In this document: positions 6,375 through 8,308 of the stretch, in pieces
Layout: the number at the start of each line of letters is the position of its first letter
How positions within the stretch are numbered: the first letter of the stretch is position 1
Source: an uncultured bacterium
GTDB taxonomy: Bacteria; Desulfobacterota; Desulfobulbia; Desulfobulbales; Desulfobulbaceae
Reading direction: 5' to 3'
DNA length: 8,308 nucleotides
Assembly (NCBI GenBank): GCA_903896915.1
Contig: CAITZN010000652.1
Location: 1-8,308, forward strand
Made by a program: the position numbers and the translations under genes
The notes under the pieces: generated by a model
Told to the model about the DNA's origin: nothing
What the model saw: the letters and a program-made list of their open reading frames with translations, nothing else
Databases searched by the model: none

Positions 6375-8308
6375 GATACGTGCATTGGTTGTCGATAATA
6401 GTCCGGTCATCAGGAAAATAGTCAGTTACGTCCTCGAGGCCGAGGGCTGTATTGTCCAGATAGCCGAAGACGGTCTTGAGGCCTTGGACTGTATAAGTCA
6501 GCATCGTCCCGACGTTATTTTCACCGATCTGATTATGCCTAAGATCGATGGAGAAAAGCTCTGTTATATCATCCGCAATACCAAAGAGTTAGAAGATATA
6601 TTTTTGGTGGTCCTCTCCGGCGTTGCCATGGAGGACGATGACCATACCCTGCGGATCGGGGCTGATGTCTGCATTGCCAAGGGCCCTGCTGCCACGATGA
6701 CGATTCACCTCAAAGCAGCGCTCAAAAAATTTCAAGCCAATCAGCGGAAAGGATGCAGTATCGAAGGAATGGCCGGGCTCTATTCACGCGAGGTCACCCG
6801 CGAACTGCTGGTCAGCAGGAAGCACCAAGAGATTGTTTTGGCGAAAATGAGCGAGGGCGTGGTGGAACTCAACCATGCTGGCCGCATCGTAATGGCCAAC
6901 AGCGCTGCTGTCGAGCTGTTAGACCTGCCGGAAGCTCAAGTGCTGGGCCGATCGCTTGCCAAACTGTTGTCGCAATCAGCTGGAGAACGGATGGAGGATT
7001 GGCTTTCACAGCTCGCACCGCCAGACTCCTTGCAGCCTCTGGTGTTTAGTTATGAGGATCCTGTCCAATTGGAGGATCGTCAGGTAATCTGCAATCTTGT
7101 GCCAATGGCGGAGGATGATACCTTTTTTATCGTCGGTATTCTGCAGGATGTCAGCCGTCGTAAGGCTTTGGAACAACGGCAACGGCAGCTGGAAAAGGAG
7201 TTGCAGCGCATTCAGAAACTGGATGCCATGTCGCTGATGGCTAGCGGTATAGCCCACGATTTCAATAATTTGCTGACCATCATCAACGGCAATGTCGAGA
7301 TGGCCCGTTATATCTGCCGTGACGACCAGGTCAAGGGGCTCCTCAGCGAAACAGGCAAGGCCCTTGATCTTACCGTGCAGTTGATCCGCCAGTTTACAAC
7401 TTTCTCCAATACGTATCTGCCGCAAAAGTCTCAGGTTCGTCTGCGGAGTCTGATTGACGAGGTGTTGCAGCAGGATCTTGTCGGCACCAACATCAGCTCT
7501 CATCTTAGTATCGGAGAGGAAGAGCTTTCCATCAATTTGGATCCCGCCCTTGTCCGTCAGGTCTTTACGAATCTCTCCAGGAACGCGGTCGATGCTATGC
7601 GTGGTGAGGGTCGCATTGAAGTGACCATGGACAGGGTCGACGGCATTGAAGAGGCTGCTCGAACCGGACAACCTATTGTGAGTGGTGATTTTGTTCGCAT
7701 CGCCTTTCAGGACTCCGGCCCAGGCATCGACCCTCGTTTTCTCGATCAGGTTTTTGATCCCTATTTTTCGACCAAGCAGAAGGGTGCACAGAAAGGGATG
7801 GGGTTAGGACTGACCATTGTTCATTCCATTGTCAAAAAACATAGTGGATTCATATGGATCGATTCACCTCCGGGAGGTGGTTGCACGGTCTATCTCTATT
7901 TTCCTGTGCAGAATGGGGTCGTAACAGATCCAAGATTTTTTGAGGGAAAGGGGAGTGGTCGACAGGTGCTGGTCATGGATGACGAAGAGATGATGCGGCT
8001 GATCAATAAAAAGATGTTTGAGCATTATGGCTGTGAGGTCACCGTGGCCGTCAATGGTGAAGAAGCGGTCGCTTTCTACCGGGATAAGCTCGAATCCCGC
8101 AATGGTTTTGATCTAGTATTGCTTGATCTGTGGGTGAACGATGGCATGGGTGGGCTTGAAGCGGCGCGCCAGATAAAGGCGCTCGATCCAGAGGCGACCA
8201 TGGTTGCCATCAGCGGCGATGGCGGGAATGAAGCCATGCTGCGCTATGCCGAGTATGATTTCGTAGCGGCGTTGGCTAAACCTTTTTCGATCGATCTGGT
8301 CGAGGATA
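6367..8308 (+). CDS. Soluble hybrid kinase: receiver-PAS-HisKA-ATPase-receiver (3' end beyond window)
   Basis: The frame stays open from ATG 6367 to the window end (647 codons) and probably lacks only a few residues. The N-terminal receiver has D10, acceptor D54, S84 and K105; the usual acidic pair reads D10-N11 and the usual KP reads KGP. A PAS-like domain covers about 150-265, followed by a charged, heptad-like helix (about 265-288). HisKA has H297 in ASGIAHDFNN. The ATPase domain has N406 (N box), DSGPGI (449-454), VFDPYFSTK (462-470) and GMGLGL (477-482). The C-terminal receiver has D538/D539, acceptor D587 in LLDLWVNDGMGG, S616 and K638. No membrane segment is present, so it is cytoplasmic and may be driven by phosphorylation of its first receiver. 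The start overlaps the upstream regulator gene by 8 bases, with AGGGAG at 6351-6356. No other ATG precedes codon 57, which would break the receiver. Confidence 0.92.
   Translation, partial: MAEIRALVVDNSPVIRKIVSYVLEAEGCIVQIAEDGLEALDCISQHRPDVIFTDLIMPKIDGEKLCYIIRNTKELEDIFLVVLSGVAMEDDDHTLRIGADVCIAKGPAATMTIHLKAALKKFQANQRKGCSIEGMAGLYSREVTRELLVSRKHQEIVLAKMSEGVVELNHAGRIVMANSAAVELLDLPEAQVLGRSLAKLLSQSAGERMEDWLSQLAPPDSLQPLVFSYEDPVQLEDRQVICNLVPMAEDDTFFIVGILQDVSRRKALEQRQRQLEKELQRIQKLDAMSLMASGIAHDFNNLLTIINGNVEMARYICRDDQVKGLLSETGKALDLTVQLIRQFTTFSNTYLPQKSQVRLRSLIDEVLQQDLVGTNISSHLSIGEEELSINLDPALVRQVFTNLSRNAVDAMRGEGRIEVTMDRVDGIEEAARTGQPIVSGDFVRIAFQDSGPGIDPRFLDQVFDPYFSTKQKGAQKGMGLGLTIVHSIVKKHSGFIWIDSPPGGGCTVYLYFPVQNGVVTDPRFFEGKGSGRQVLVMDDEEMMRLINKKMFEHYGCEVTVAVNGEEAVAFYRDKLESRNGFDLVLLDLWVNDGMGGLEAARQIKALDPEATMVAISGDGGNEAMLRYAEYDFVAALAKPFSIDLVED

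Noticed and set aside
7006..7671. A 221-codon open frame on the minus strand
   Set aside because: It lies wholly opposite the second hybrid kinase, whose PAS, HisKA and ATPase motifs are unmistakable in the + frame. The minus product shows no recognisable domain.

Overview
The window looks like a chromosomal segment from a Gram-negative, LPS-making bacterium. The best guess is a Desulfobulbales-type deltaproteobacterium (Desulfobacterota). The grounds are KdsB (CMP-Kdo synthesis), a very long CofD/YvcK-family protein, and hybrid PAS histidine kinases of the HDFNN style with a C..CPxCP motif in the PAS domain, all of which I associate with that group. This placement is inference from protein style, not a database match. 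Base composition is near balanced. I see no tRNA, rRNA, IS element, CRISPR array or long repeat.

Layout: bases 1-75 look like the last 24 codons of a + strand gene that enters from the left. It converges on rsmJ (126-911, minus strand), a 16S rRNA m2G methyltransferase gene. A roughly 130-base divergent intergenic region (912-1040) follows, with a plausible sigma70 promoter reading rightward and a perfect 10-bp palindrome. From 1041 to the right end everything reads + with tight spacing and looks like one operon: kdsB (1041-1805), a 59-base gap, a 783-codon CofD/YvcK-family gene (1865-4216), a membrane-anchored PAS hybrid histidine kinase (4213-6009), a lone receiver protein (6006-6374), and a second, soluble receiver-PAS-kinase-receiver protein (6367 to beyond 8308). 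The last four genes overlap at every junction (4, 4 and 8 bases), which points to translational coupling.

How the genes may work together: KdsB makes the nucleotide sugar CMP-Kdo for lipid A/core LPS. The CofD/YvcK fold binds phosphorylated or nucleotide-type ligands, and Bacillus YvcK binds UDP-sugars and affects cell-envelope homeostasis. The three downstream proteins carry two kinase cores and four receiver domains but no DNA-binding output domain, so the window encodes a phosphorelay whose target is not evident. My inference is that the CofD-like protein and the phosphorelay form one functional unit, possibly linked to envelope precursor status. The most interesting points are the large unrecognised C-terminal region of the CofD-like protein, its translational coupling to the kinases, a four-cysteine cluster in the first PAS domain, and a G10 homopolymer inside the ATP-binding G1 box of the first kinase.
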